This document shows positions 1 through 8,478 of a DNA stretch of 64,000 bases, one piece after another (within the stretch, counting starts at the first letter, position 1; the number at the start of each line of letters is the position of its first letter). Source of the DNA: Streptomyces antarcticus (lineage in GTDB: Bacteria > Actinomycetota > Actinomycetes > Streptomycetales > Streptomycetaceae). Both the position numbers and the translations under genes were made by a program. Below the pieces are notes generated by a model. That model worked only from the letters and a program-made list of their open reading frames with translations, was not told where the DNA came from and searched no databases. The stretch spans positions 434,001-498,000 of the forward strand of contig NZ_JAPNLM010000001.1 in assembly GCF_026627255.1 (NCBI RefSeq), written 5' to 3'.

Positions 1-187
1 TCTGGAGCGCGAGCCGCTTCGAGTACCCCGACGGGACCCGCTCGTAGAGCAGCACCGTGGGCGGGGCATCGGGCGCGGGGACCGGGATCTCGTACCACTT
101 CGGGGGGTGCCCGGTCAGGCCGAGGATGACCGGCAGCACCCTGCCGTCCATCGGGCCGCCCTCGAAGGGGGTCGGTTGGCTTCTCAC
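1..187 (-). CDS. Conserved hypothetical protein, 5' part only
   Basis: The reading frame enters from the left window edge on the minus strand, so only the first ~62 residues are visible. The GTG at 187 gives a protein starting VRSQPTPFEGGPMDGRVLP; an internal ATG (MDGRVLP) at 151 is an alternative start. The opening 'PFEGGPMDGRVLPV...GHPPKWYEIPVPAP' style resembles small conserved actinobacterial proteins of unknown function. It lies 10 bp downstream of the TetR gene on the same strand and may share its transcript. No function can be assigned. Confidence 0.55.
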   Translation of the reverse strand, partial: MRSQPTPFEGGPMDGRVLPVILGLTGHPPKWYEIPVPAPDAPPTVLLYERVPSGYSKRLALQ

Positions 188-197
188 CCCACCAGTG

Positions 198-911
198 TCA
201 CAGCAGGTGGGCGGCCTCGGAGACCACGGGGATCACGCGGCGGGCCAGCACCCCGACCGGGCCGTCCGCCGACTCCAGCGCGAGGGCGGCGCGGGCCGCG
301 GCAGCCGTTTCGGGGTCGGTGGCGGCGGTGGCGGTCAGCAGCGCGATGAACTGGTCGAGCAGCCAGTCCCGGAGCGAGCCGACGTCCGGCTGCTTGCCCT
401 CGTCGATCCAGATGAGCGAGGCGGCTTCGACCGCGGTGATCCACGTACGGACCATCATCCGCAGCCGGGGGCCCGGCGCCGGGGTGCCCAGGTGGTAGAG
501 GATCTGCTCGGCGGCGGCCCGGCGGATGCCGTCCACCGTGGCCGTCGTACGGGAGGTCTCCACGACGCTGCCGCCCTGCAGGAGGGCGGAGAAGCCGGCG
601 TGGTGCTCGTCGACGAAGGCCAGGTAGCGGTCCAGGGCCCGGGAGAGCCGCTGGGTCAGGGGGCCGTCCTGGGGCTCGGCGAAGCACAGTTCGAGGATGT
701 CCGCCGCCGAGCGCAGGGCGGCTTCGTACAACTGCTGCTTGCCGCCCGGGAAGTAGCGGTACACGAGCGGGCGGGACACCCCGGCGGCCTCCGCGACGTC
801 GTCCAGCGAGACGTCCTCCGGCGCCCGGTGCGCGAACAGCGAGAGGGCGGCGTCGAGGAGTTGGGCTCGCCGCTCCTCGACGCCCAGTCTGCGGTAGGCG
901 CGTACGGTCAT
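198..911 (-). CDS. TetR/AcrR family transcriptional regulator
   Basis: A 237-residue TetR-type regulator. Residues ~12-55 form the helix-turn-helix: RRAQLLDAALSLF, then DVAEAAGVSRPLVYRYFPGG, the usual recognition helix ending in an aromatic pair. The C-terminal ~170 residues would be the ligand/dimer domain. The ATG at 911 is the natural start because the HTH begins about ten residues later; the open frame runs further upstream only as a shadow over the diiron oxygenase. It sits 29 bp downstream of that gene on the same strand, so it probably autoregulates this operon and perhaps the divergent ferritin-like gene. The ligand is unknown. Confidence 0.9.
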   Translation of the reverse strand: MTVRAYRRLGVEERRAQLLDAALSLFAHRAPEDVSLDDVAEAAGVSRPLVYRYFPGGKQQLYEAALRSAADILELCFAEPQDGPLTQRLSRALDRYLAFVDEHHAGFSALLQGGSVVETSRTTATVDGIRRAAAEQILYHLGTPAPGPRLRMMVRTWITAVEAASLIWIDEGKQPDVGSLRDWLLDQFIALLTATAATDPETAAAARAALALESADGPVGVLARRVIPVVSEAAHLL

Positions 912-940
912 GACCGCAGGGTAGCCCGGCGGCGGTGCCC

Positions 941-1891
941 TCAGGCCAGGAGTCCGGAGCTCTTCCACAGCCTGCGGCCGACGCCGCGCAGGATGCCGAT
1001 GTCGTCGAGGAAGTCGGTGAGCCGCTTGGAGCCGGCCTGCATGACCTCGCGCCGGTGGCCGCTGGCCTTGACCTGGGCGACGGCCTCGTGGCGGTCCAGG
1101 CCGATGTTGTCGTAGACGTTCGGGTTCACGAAGGCCAGCGAGAAGACGCGGGCGGCCTCGCCGCAGCTGATCCGGGTCAGTTCCTGCTCCCAGCGCGGGG
1201 CGGTGAGCATCTGGCGGCGCAGCTCCTCGCGGGCGTAGCGGACGTGCCGGGCCTCCTCGATGACGTGGATCCGGGTCACGCCGCGAACCAGCGGCTGGAT
1301 GCGCTCGTCCGGGAAGGTCAGGCGCTGCATCCAGTCGAGGATCTCCTCGCCGAGGAGGGTGCAGGCGAAGGAACCGGGGGTGGTGGAGACGGTCTTGAGG
1401 ATGCGCGCGAGGTTGTGGTTCGTGCGGGAGACCGGGTACTCGGGGGCTCCGCCCTTCTGGATCATGCGGGCGAACATCATCGAGTGGCGGCACTCGTCGG
1501 CTATCTCGGTGAGGGCGTAGCGGACGTGGTTGCTGGTCAGCGACTTGTCGTAGATGTGCCGGACGAGGAGCTGCATGAGGATGATCTCGAACCAGATGCC
1601 GAGCGAGCCGAGCGCCGCCGCCTCGTGGCGGGAGAGCTCGATGCGCTGCTCCTCGCCCATCTTCTTCCAGAGCGGGGTGTCGTAGAGGGAGAGGAGTTCC
1701 GGGGGCCAGTAGTACTTGCCCTCAATGGGCGGGGCGTCCCAGTCCAGTTCCCTGTCGGGGTCGAAGGAGTGCTTGGCCGAGGATTCGAGGAGCCGCTCGG
1801 CGATCTGCTCGCGGTCCTTGAGCAGGCCGAGAGCGTCCCTCAGGGCGGCTCGATCGGTCACCGTCGTCATGGCTTCGGGCACCTCGCTCAT
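941..1891 (-). CDS. AurF-type diiron oxygenase family protein
   Basis: About 316 residues, predicted all-helical, with carboxylate-bridged diiron motifs: EIADECRHSMMF in the middle and IEEARHVRYAREEL further on, both of the ExxRH form. Composition and length match the AurF (p-aminobenzoate N-oxygenase-like) diiron family, which oxidises amines or other organic substrates with O2. The substrate cannot be told from sequence. Start is uncertain: ATG 1891 (MSEVPEAM) is used; ATG 1870 and GTG 1909 are possible and none has an ideal ribosome-binding site. It is divergent from a second diiron-type gene at 2040 and followed by a TetR gene, suggesting a small regulated oxidation locus. Confidence 0.8.
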   Translation of the reverse strand: MSEVPEAMTTVTDRAALRDALGLLKDREQIAERLLESSAKHSFDPDRELDWDAPPIEGKYYWPPELLSLYDTPLWKKMGEEQRIELSRHEAAALGSLGIWFEIILMQLLVRHIYDKSLTSNHVRYALTEIADECRHSMMFARMIQKGGAPEYPVSRTNHNLARILKTVSTTPGSFACTLLGEEILDWMQRLTFPDERIQPLVRGVTRIHVIEEARHVRYAREELRRQMLTAPRWEQELTRISCGEAARVFSLAFVNPNVYDNIGLDRHEAVAQVKASGHRREVMQAGSKRLTDFLDDIGILRGVGRRLWKSSGLLA

Positions 1892-2039
1892 TGGGTTACC
1901 GGCGGTCACTCCTTATGAGACTGCTTGTCAGCAAGGTCGTCAATCCCCCGCGCACGACTTGTTGACCCCGCGTCTACCAACGTGTGACGCTGCCAACTGT
2001 CCGGTCCTGTACGGAAGTACGTGACGCGAGGTGGTGCCA
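1892..2039. promoter_or_regulatory. Divergent promoter region of the diiron gene pair
   Basis: This 148-bp gap is much less GC-rich than its surroundings and must hold the promoters of both divergent genes. A short dyad CTTG-TCAG-CAAG at 1924-1935 is a possible TetR-family operator, but its arms are only 4 bp, so this is weak. No confident -10/-35 pair was found. Confidence 0.4.
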
Positions 2040-3146
2040 GTGTCGACGCACGAGCTCTACACCAACGACCCGGGCGCGGGAGTCTGGCAGGTTCCCGCCT
2101 CCGGCGCGGCCCGTTTCAGCTGGGAGTACGACGGCGGCCGCGAGCGGCTCCTCGCGCTCTACCAGAAGGGCAAGGACAAGCAGTGGGACGGCGCCAAGCG
2201 CATCGACTGGGGCATCGAGGTCGACCCGTACGACCCGCTGGGCACCCCGGACGACGTCCTGACCCTGTACGGGACCCGGCACTGGGACAAGCTCACCGAG
2301 AAGGACAAGGGCGAGCTGCGCCGGCACTACGCGGCCTGGAACTTCAGCCAGTTCCTGCACGGCGAGCAGGGTGCGATGGTGTGCGCGGCGCGGATCGTGG
2401 AATCGGTGCCCGACCTGGACGCGAAGTTCTACTCCGCCACCCAGACCATGGACGAGGCCCGGCACGCGGAGATCTTCGGGCGGTTCCTGCACGAGAAGGT
2501 CGGGATGCTGTACCCGATCAACGACAGCCTCAAGGGATTGCTCGGCGACACCCTGCGCGATTCCCGGTGGGACATGCCGTACCTCGGGATGCAGGTGCTG
2601 ATCGAGGGCCTGGCCCTGGCGGCCTTCGGCATGATCCGCGACACGACCGACAAGCCGCTGCCGAAGCAGATCCTGGCGTACGTGATGCAGGACGAGGCCC
2701 GGCACGTGGCCTTCGGGCGGATGGCGCTGCGGGACTACTACCGGCAGTTGACGGACGCCGAGCGGCGCGAGCGCGAGGAGTTCGTGATCGAGGGCTGCTA
2801 CCTGATGCGGGACCGGCTGCGCGGGGTCGAAGTGCTGGAGAACTTCGGGATCCCCCGGAAGGAGGCGGAGGAGTTCAGCGAGCAGTCGGAGTTCCTGCAC
2901 CTGTTCCGGAAGCTGCTGTTCAGCAGGATCGTGCCGTGCGTCAAGGACATCGGGCTGTGGGGGGAGCGGCTGCAGAAGGCGTACCTGGACATGGGCGTCT
3001 TCGAGATGGGCGACTCCAACCTGGACCTGCTGATGAGCCAGGACGAGGAGATCGCGGAGGCGCTGGACCGCGAGCGGTTCGCGGCGGAGGAGTCGGAGCG
3101 GGTGGCGGAGGTCCGCGCCGCGATAGCGGAGGGGGCCGGGGGGTGA
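2040..3146 (+). CDS. Ferritin-like / ribonucleotide reductase R2-like diiron protein
   Basis: A ~368-residue helical protein with two diiron motifs, QTMDEARHAEIF and MQDEARHVAFG, plus upstream acidic ligands around HGEQGAM. This is the ferritin-like/R2-like superfamily as found in uncharacterised actinobacterial oxygenases, not a canonical NrdB. GTG 2040 (VSTHELYTND) is chosen because GAGGTGG lies 5 bp upstream; GTG 2031 would add three residues. Divergent from the AurF-type gene, with 148 bp between them. Two different diiron proteins facing each other suggests consecutive oxidation steps on one substrate; that is inference. Confidence 0.8.
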   Translation: MSTHELYTNDPGAGVWQVPASGAARFSWEYDGGRERLLALYQKGKDKQWDGAKRIDWGIEVDPYDPLGTPDDVLTLYGTRHWDKLTEKDKGELRRHYAAWNFSQFLHGEQGAMVCAARIVESVPDLDAKFYSATQTMDEARHAEIFGRFLHEKVGMLYPINDSLKGLLGDTLRDSRWDMPYLGMQVLIEGLALAAFGMIRDTTDKPLPKQILAYVMQDEARHVAFGRMALRDYYRQLTDAERREREEFVIEGCYLMRDRLRGVEVLENFGIPRKEAEEFSEQSEFLHLFRKLLFSRIVPCVKDIGLWGERLQKAYLDMGVFEMGDSNLDLLMSQDEEIAEALDRERFAAEESERVAEVRAAIAEGAGG

Positions 3147-3148
3147 GC

Positions 3149-3200
3149 CCGGCTGCGTCGGCCTGCGCAGGCGCAGACCACCGAAGCCGACGCAGGCCGG
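3149..3200. terminator. Hairpin terminator between convergent genes
   Basis: An inverted repeat starts three bases after the ferritin-like stop codon: CCGGCTGCGTCGGC at 3149-3162 pairs with GCCGACGCAGGCCGG at 3186-3200, with one bulge. It sits between convergent genes ending at 3146 and 3212 and could serve both. Confidence 0.6.
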
Positions 3201-3211
3201 ATCTCTCGTGG

Positions 3212-3610
3212 TCAGCGCAGGGCGTCGGCGATCCGCTGCCGCAGCTGCGGGGCGGTGACCTCGTCGATCTCGTGCCAGGCGGCGTCGGAGACCTCCTCGG
3301 TCTGGAGTTCACCGATGTCGGCGGTGGTACGGAAGAGGAACCGGAAGGTGTCGGGGTCGGTGAACAGTTCGCGGGTGAGGGCGTCGACCGGGACGGCCTG
3401 CTCGACCACGCGCTGGGCGGCCGGGCTGATCGACTTGGGCTTGGGCAGCACCGCCTTGAGACAGCTCATCGCGGCGACGGCTCGCACGAAGGCGGGGCGC
3501 TCGGGAAGCAGGTGGGTGATCAGGAACGATGCGACCGGCTCGTCCGGTACGAACTGGGCTGCGATCTTGGAGAAGTAGGCGTCCAGCCTGGCACGTTCGA
3601 ATATTTCCAT
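3212..3610 (-). CDS. Hypothetical protein (132 aa)
   Basis: The 132-residue protein MEIFERARLDAYFSKIAAQF... is not one I recognise. It looks soluble and largely helical, has a single Cys (MSCLKAVLP), and has no signal peptide or membrane segment. The ATG at 3610 has GAGAGG about 8 bp upstream; the longer open frame to 3823 is not supported. Codon use is ordinary for the genus. It is convergent with the ferritin-like gene and stands alone on its strand. Confidence 0.6.
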   Translation of the reverse strand: MEIFERARLDAYFSKIAAQFVPDEPVASFLITHLLPERPAFVRAVAAMSCLKAVLPKPKSISPAAQRVVEQAVPVDALTRELFTDPDTFRFLFRTTADIGELQTEEVSDAAWHEIDEVTAPQLRQRIADALR

Positions 3611-3837
3611 GGCAGTGACCTCTCGTGGTGAGCTGGGGGCCGTGCATGGGGACTGGTGGTTCAGGCGGTGCGGGCGAGCCCGAACAGCAGCCTGTCGGCG
3701 GCGGGGCGGCGTCGAGGTGGGGTCAGCACGGCCAGGTCCCACTCGCGGCTCGCGGGGCGGCCTTGAAGTGGGTCCAGACGACCAGCCCACGGCCACATCC
3801 TGCTGTCCGATCCCGCCACCCACGATGATGGGCTGAC

Positions 3838-4444
3838 CATCACCAGCGGCAACGAGCCGAGCTGATCTGGGACTACCACCAGATGGGCCACGACCTGACC
3901 CCAGCCGACGTGGCGATCGGCCTGGGCAGCCACGACCTCGGGGTCGCCGCGGCCTCTGCCGACCTCTATCACGCCGGCCTCTTCACGGCCCAAGGCCCGC
4001 TTCCCGCGCGGGGAGGCCGTGCACTTCCGCGAGCACGCTCTCGAACTCGGTGTCCCCGACGACGCGATCCTGGTCGAGCCCAACGCGGCCAACACCGGCC
4101 AGAACATCACCTTCACGCGCGAGCTCCTGGCCGCCGCCGGCATCGTCCCGGAGACCGTGCTACTGGTCTCCAAGCCCTACATGGAACGGCGGTCCTTCGC
4201 CACCGCCCGCAAGCTGTGGCCCGAGGTCGAGGTGCGGTGTGCGTCGGAGCCGCTGGAGCTGGACGACTACGTGAAGAGCATCGGCGACGAGAAGCTCGTC
4301 CTGGACATGCTCGTCGGAGACCACCAGCGGGTGATCGAGTATCCGAAGCTCGGCTTCGCCATCGCCCAGGATGTCCCGGAGGACGTGCATGACGCGTACG
4401 AATCCCTCATCCGCGACGGCTTCACCAGCCGCCTCATCGACTGA
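3838..4444 (+). pseudogene. YdcF/DUF218 family protein, frameshifted remnant
   Basis: Two frames together spell one YdcF-like (ElyC/SanA/DUF218) protein. From ~3866 one frame reads LIWDYHQMGHDLTPADVAI and GLGSHDLGVAAASADLYHAG; it then runs out of homology near 3990. A second frame from ~3998 reads RFPRGEAVHFREHALELG, then VEPNAANTGQNITF, and ends at 4444. The stretch normally linking these parts (strand plus SGA-type loop) is missing, so a small deletion with a frame change is the likely lesion. No good start precedes the N-terminal part. The C-terminal frame (GTG 4019, 141 aa) could still be translated but lacks the N-terminal half of the fold. A sequencing error cannot be excluded. Confidence 0.65.
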
Positions 4445-5159
4445 CTTCCCGGCCCCGGACGGGCTGTGTGCCATCCACCAACCCAACCTGTTCCCCCGGC
4501 TGACCACGCTGGCCGAGCTGTTCGCGGCGGACTACTGGATCGTCCTCGACGACGTGCAGTTCACCCACCGCGACTACCAGCACCGGACCCGGCTGGCAGC
4601 CCTGGCCCACCCAGACCGGTCCCAGTGGCTGACCATCCCCACCCACCTGCCCGAAGGCCGGAAGACCGCGATCAACCGGGCTCTGGTCGTGGACCCCGAG
4701 CTCTCCCGCCGCAAGACCATGGGGATGCTCCGGCAGAACTACGGAGCCAGCCCGCACTGGCCCACCCTCGCCCACGCCATGGAGCCGGTGGCGGACGCCT
4801 TCGGCAGCGGCCGGACCGCGGCCGTCGCCGAGACTTCGACCCGTGTCCTGCTGGACCTCCTCGGCCGGAGGGGCCAGATCCTCCGCAGCAGCGGACTGTC
4901 CGCCCGGCCGGGACGGTCCCGGCGGCTCGCCGACCTCGCCGCTCTGACCGGCGCCCGCTCGTATCTGTGCGGGACCGGCGGCATGAGATACCTCCGGACG
5001 AGCCGGTTCACGGCCCGGTCGATCACGGTCACCCCGTTTCTGGCGCCGCCCACCGGCATCTGGACCTCCGGCCGCGAGATCAGCGCCATATGGGCCCTGA
5101 TGGCACTCGGGCCCGTCACCCTGACCAACGAACTGCGGGCCGTCACCCTCCGGCTATGA
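4389..5159 (+). CDS. WbqC-like family protein
   Basis: Reads LCAIHQPNLFPRLTTLAELF then YWIVLDDVQFTHRDYQHRTR, the hallmarks of the WbqC family (DUF-type proteins with an AIHQPNYLP-like N-terminus, often in polysaccharide or sugar-nucleotide loci). Family members start only a few residues before this motif, but here no ATG or GTG lies there in frame. The only in-frame starts, ATG 4389 or 4371, fall inside the YdcF remnant, giving ~25 atypical N-terminal residues. The gene may therefore be damaged at its 5' end along with YdcF, or expressed by translational coupling. Its stop overlaps the convergent DUF3291 stop. Confidence 0.65.
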   Translation: MTRTNPSSATASPAASSTDFPAPDGLCAIHQPNLFPRLTTLAELFAADYWIVLDDVQFTHRDYQHRTRLAALAHPDRSQWLTIPTHLPEGRKTAINRALVVDPELSRRKTMGMLRQNYGASPHWPTLAHAMEPVADAFGSGRTAAVAETSTRVLLDLLGRRGQILRSSGLSARPGRSRRLADLAALTGARSYLCGTGGMRYLRTSRFTARSITVTPFLAPPTGIWTSGREISAIWALMALGPVTLTNELRAVTLRL

Positions 5160-5609
5160 CGCCGCCGCCCGCTCCGGGAAGGACGTCCGCAGCGTGAACG
5201 CGTGCGGTGTCGCGCCGTGTTCCCGCAGGTGAAGCAGTCGCTTCTCCGCGTCCGCCACCGTCGGGCGCTCCCCCGCCGGGACCCACCACAGCGCCGTCAT
5301 CGCCTCCGCGACGTGCTCGAACCACTCCCGGCGTCGCGCCATCAGCTCGCGGTGCTGCCCCTGGTACATGAAGGCGGTCAGCGCGTTCGCGTCCCGCCAC
5401 ACCGACATGTTCACGATGATCCACTCGTCACCGAAAAAGACGATGTCGGTCGCGTCGCCCTCCTCCCCCTCCAGCCGCCACACGAACCCGTCCGCTCCAT
5501 CCGCGGCGGCGTTCACCGGTTCGAGTCCGTCCACGAAGTCCTTCAGTTCCGGGGAGCTCAGGGGGTACTTGAGGCGGGATATGTTCACCTGTGCCAGTTC
5601 GTAGGTCAT
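5154..5609 (-). CDS. DUF3291 domain-containing protein
   Basis: A 151-residue protein beginning MTYELAQVNISRLKYPLSSP with the internal signature VNMSVWRDANALTAFMYQ and a Trp-rich stretch (EAMTALWWVPAGERPTV). This is the DUF3291 family, predicted to adopt a dimeric alpha/beta-barrel fold like small antibiotic-biosynthesis monooxygenases; no reaction is established. ATG 5609 is the obvious start. The stop codon at 5154-5156 overlaps the WbqC-like stop by a few bases (convergent pair). Confidence 0.85.
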   Translation of the reverse strand: MTYELAQVNISRLKYPLSSPELKDFVDGLEPVNAAADGADGFVWRLEGEEGDATDIVFFGDEWIIVNMSVWRDANALTAFMYQGQHRELMARRREWFEHVAEAMTALWWVPAGERPTVADAEKRLLHLREHGATPHAFTLRTSFPERAAAS

Positions 5610-5653
5610 GCCCGTACTGTTATCAGCCGGGGCCAATCGCCACAACGGGCGTT

Positions 5654-7117
5654 TCAACGCGTTGACAGCGCCGCCTGCATCACCGACCGGGCGATCGGCG
5701 CGGCCGCCCCGTTGCCGCTGATGTCGCCGCGCACCGCCGACGCGTCCTCGACGACGACCGCGACCGCGACCCCCGGCAGGGCCGCGCCGCCCTCCGTCTT
5801 CGCCCAGGAGATGAACCAGGCGTACGGGGTGCCGGCGTTGCCGACGCCGTGCTGCGCGGTGCCGGTCTTGCCGCCGACCACCACCCCCGGGATGGCCGCG
5901 TTGCGGCCCGTACCGTGCTCCACGACCTTCACCATCAGCTCCTGCATCCGCAGCGCGGTGGCCGGGGTCATGGCCCGGCCCAGGGTGCGCTGGTCGCCGC
6001 GCCGGACCTGGGATCCGTCGTCCTGCGTGGTGCGCTCCACCAGGTAGGGGGCCTTGAGCTCGCCGCCGTTGGCGACCGCAGCCGCCACCATCGCCATCTG
6101 CAGGGGGGTCGCCTTGGTGTTGAACTGCCCGATCGAGGACAGGGCCAGCTGGTCCTGGCTCATGTCCGTGTCGAAGTTCGACCGGGACACCCACGACGGC
6201 ACCCGCAGCCCCTCCTCGTTGAACCCGAACCGCCGCGCCGCCTCCACCATCCCCCGCAGCCCGACGCGCACCCCGATCTTCGCCATCACCGTGTTGCAGG
6301 ACCACTGCACCGCGTCCGCCATGGAGGCGTCCTGGCAGCCCGTGCCCGCGTTGGGCAGCAGGGTGCTGGTCCCGGGCAGCGGGTAGGGGTCCGGCGTCTC
6401 GGTCGGCGCGTCCGCGTCGGTGACCACGCCCGAGTCCAGGGCCGCCGCCGCCGTCACGATCTTGAAGGTGGAGCCCGGGGGGTACGTCTCGCGCAGCGCC
6501 CGGTTCAGCATCGGCTTGGCCGGGTCGGCGTTCAGCCGCTCCCAGGCCCCCTTGACCCGGCCGCCCGTCCCCGACAGCACGGCCGGGTCGTACGAGGGGC
6601 TGCTGACCAGCGCCAGGATCTTCCCGGTGGCCGGCTCCACCGCCGCGACCGCGCCCCGCTTGCCCGCGAGACCCGCGTACGCGGCCTCCTGCATCGCGGC
6701 GCGGATGGTGGTGGCGGCGTTCCCGCCGCCGGGGCGGCCGCGGGTCAGGTCGTACCAGAGAGGGAAGGCGGAGAGCCCGGGATCGGTGCCCGAGAGGACC
6801 TCGTCCTCGGCGCGCTCGACGAAGCTGGTCCCGTACGTCTGGGAGGAGTAGCCGGTGACGGGCGCGTAGAGCGGGCCGTTGAGGTACGTCCGCTCGTAGC
6901 GCAGCAGCTGGCCGCTGTCGCGGGAGCCGGTGACCGGCCGGCCGTCGACCAGGACGTCGCCGCGCGGTTCGGCGTACCGCTCGATGACGTGGCGCTTGTT
7001 GGCGGGGTTCGCACCGTAGGCGGCGGACTCCCAGACCTGGACCCGGGCGATGTTGACGAGCAGGGCCACCAGCAGCAGGACACAGAAGTACGCGCACCAG
7101 CGGATGTAGCGGATCAC
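5654..7117 (-). CDS. pbpA: Class B penicillin-binding protein (PBP2/PbpA-like transpeptidase)
   Basis: A 487-residue class B PBP. One N-terminal membrane segment (residues ~8-25, CAYFCVLLLVALLVNIA) anchors it; a short pedestal follows, then the transpeptidase domain with S216-T-F-K219 (PPGSTFK), the SxN-type motif WSCNTV, and KTG in VGGKTGTAQ. It cross-links peptidoglycan with its SEDS partner. The GTG start at 7117 overlaps the upstream RodA/FtsW-type stop by 4 bp (GTGA), a classic coupled pair. No FHA or Ser/Thr kinase genes are adjacent, so this appears to be an accessory copy rather than the pknA/pknB-linked housekeeping pair. The symbol names the family only. Confidence 0.88.
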   Translation of the reverse strand: MIRYIRWCAYFCVLLLVALLVNIARVQVWESAAYGANPANKRHVIERYAEPRGDVLVDGRPVTGSRDSGQLLRYERTYLNGPLYAPVTGYSSQTYGTSFVERAEDEVLSGTDPGLSAFPLWYDLTRGRPGGGNAATTIRAAMQEAAYAGLAGKRGAVAAVEPATGKILALVSSPSYDPAVLSGTGGRVKGAWERLNADPAKPMLNRALRETYPPGSTFKIVTAAAALDSGVVTDADAPTETPDPYPLPGTSTLLPNAGTGCQDASMADAVQWSCNTVMAKIGVRVGLRGMVEAARRFGFNEEGLRVPSWVSRSNFDTDMSQDQLALSSIGQFNTKATPLQMAMVAAAVANGGELKAPYLVERTTQDDGSQVRRGDQRTLGRAMTPATALRMQELMVKVVEHGTGRNAAIPGVVVGGKTGTAQHGVGNAGTPYAWFISWAKTEGGAALPGVAVAVVVEDASAVRGDISGNGAAAPIARSVMQAALSTR

Positions 7118-8478
7118 GCGGCGGCCTCCTGCGGTTCGGGTCTGCGGGCGCTGTCGCTGAGCCGGACCAGCAGGGCGACGATGATCCAGTTGGTGACGAC
7201 GGAGGAACCGCCCTGCGCCAGGAAGGGCATGGCCATGCCGGTGAGCGGGATCAGCCCGGTGACGCCGCCGGCGATGACGAACACCTGGAGGGCGACGATC
7301 GAGGCGAGACCGGTGGCGAGCAGCCGCCCGAAGGGGTCGCGCAGCGCGAGCCCGGCGCGGAAGCCGCGGGCGACGAGGAGCCCGTAGAGCAGGAGGATCG
7401 CGGTGAGGCCGGCGAGGCCGAGCTCCTCGCCGGCGGTGGCGAGGATGAAGTCCGACTTGGCGGCGAAGCCGATGAGGAAGGACTGGCCGTGCCCGAGCCC
7501 GGCGCCGAGGAGGCCGCCGGCGCCGAAGGCGAAGAGGGACTGGGCGAGCTGGCCGGGGCCCTCGCCGCGCTCGATGGAGGCGAAAGGATTCAGCCAGTCG
7601 TCCACGCGGCTGTTCACGTGCGGCTCGAAGGTGCCGACGGCGTAGGCGCCGACGCCGGCCAGGACCAGGCCGATCGCGATCCAGCCGATCCGCCCGGTGG
7701 CGGTGAAGAGCATGATCACGAACAGCCCGAAGAACAGCAGCGACGTGCCGAGGTCGCGCTCCAGGACGAGCACGCCGACGCTGAGCAGCCAGATCGCGAG
7801 GATCGGACCGAGCACCCGGCCGGGCAGGAGACGGAGCTTCCAGAACAGCGTGCGGCCGGTGAGGGCGAGCGCGGTGCGGTTCGCGGCGAGGTAGGCGGCG
7901 AAGAAGACGGCGAGCAGGATCTTGGCGAACTCCCCCGGCTGGAAGGAGAGTCCGGCGAACCGGATCCAGATGTGCGCGCCGTTGACCGCCGGGAAGAACA
8001 CGGGGACGAGCATCAGGGCGAGCGCGGTCGTCACGGAGAGGTAGGCGTAGCGCTGGAGCACCCGGTGGTCGCGGAGCCGCGCGACGACGAGGACGAAGAG
8101 GGTTAACCCGAGCGCGGACCAGAGGAGTTGGTCGTCGGCGGTGCGGTGGGCGGGGGTGGTCACGTCGAGCCGCTGGATGAGGACGAGGCCGAGGCCGTTG
8201 AGCAGGAAGGCGATCGGGAGCACGAGGGGGTCGGCGTACGGGGCCCACCGGCGCACGGCGAGGTGCGCGATCAGCGCGGCGACGGCCAGGCCGCCCGCGT
8301 AGCGGGCGGCGGAGCGCGGGACGTGCCCGGTGGTCGCGAGGCCGACGTGGAGATGACCGAGGGCGGCGATCAGGACGGCGCCGGCGAGGAGCGTCAGCTC
8401 GACGCCGCGGCGCCGGGGGGCGCGGGCGTCGGGAGGCGGCGGCGCGGGCTCCGCCACCTTCGCCGTCAGAGCGGTCAT
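7114..8478 (-). CDS. rodA: SEDS glycosyltransferase, FtsW/RodA/SpoVE family
   Basis: A 454-residue polytopic membrane protein with many hydrophobic segments, for example LTLLAGAVLIAALGHLHVG near the N-terminus. SEDS signatures include FQPGEFAKILLAVFFAAYLA, the AIWLLSVGVLVLERDLGTSL region, and FLAQGGSSVVTNWIIVALL near the end. SEDS proteins polymerise lipid II with a partner class B PBP, here the directly coupled downstream gene. Codon 125 (bases 8106-8104) is TTA, the leucine codon read in Streptomyces only by the bldA tRNA, so translation is expected to depend on developmental stage. ATG 8478 is the start; a ~340-bp intergenic region lies upstream. Confidence 0.9.
   Translation of the reverse strand: MTALTAKVAEPAPPPPDARAPRRRGVELTLLAGAVLIAALGHLHVGLATTGHVPRSAARYAGGLAVAALIAHLAVRRWAPYADPLVLPIAFLLNGLGLVLIQRLDVTTPAHRTADDQLLWSALGLTLFVLVVARLRDHRVLQRYAYLSVTTALALMLVPVFFPAVNGAHIWIRFAGLSFQPGEFAKILLAVFFAAYLAANRTALALTGRTLFWKLRLLPGRVLGPILAIWLLSVGVLVLERDLGTSLLFFGLFVIMLFTATGRIGWIAIGLVLAGVGAYAVGTFEPHVNSRVDDWLNPFASIERGEGPGQLAQSLFAFGAGGLLGAGLGHGQSFLIGFAAKSDFILATAGEELGLAGLTAILLLYGLLVARGFRAGLALRDPFGRLLATGLASIVALQVFVIAGGVTGLIPLTGMAMPFLAQGGSSVVTNWIIVALLVRLSDSARRPEPQEAAA

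Noticed and set aside
38..1115. Plus-strand open frames across the first kilobase
   Set aside because: They are antisense to the TetR gene, whose helix-turn-helix is clear, and have shadow-type composition.
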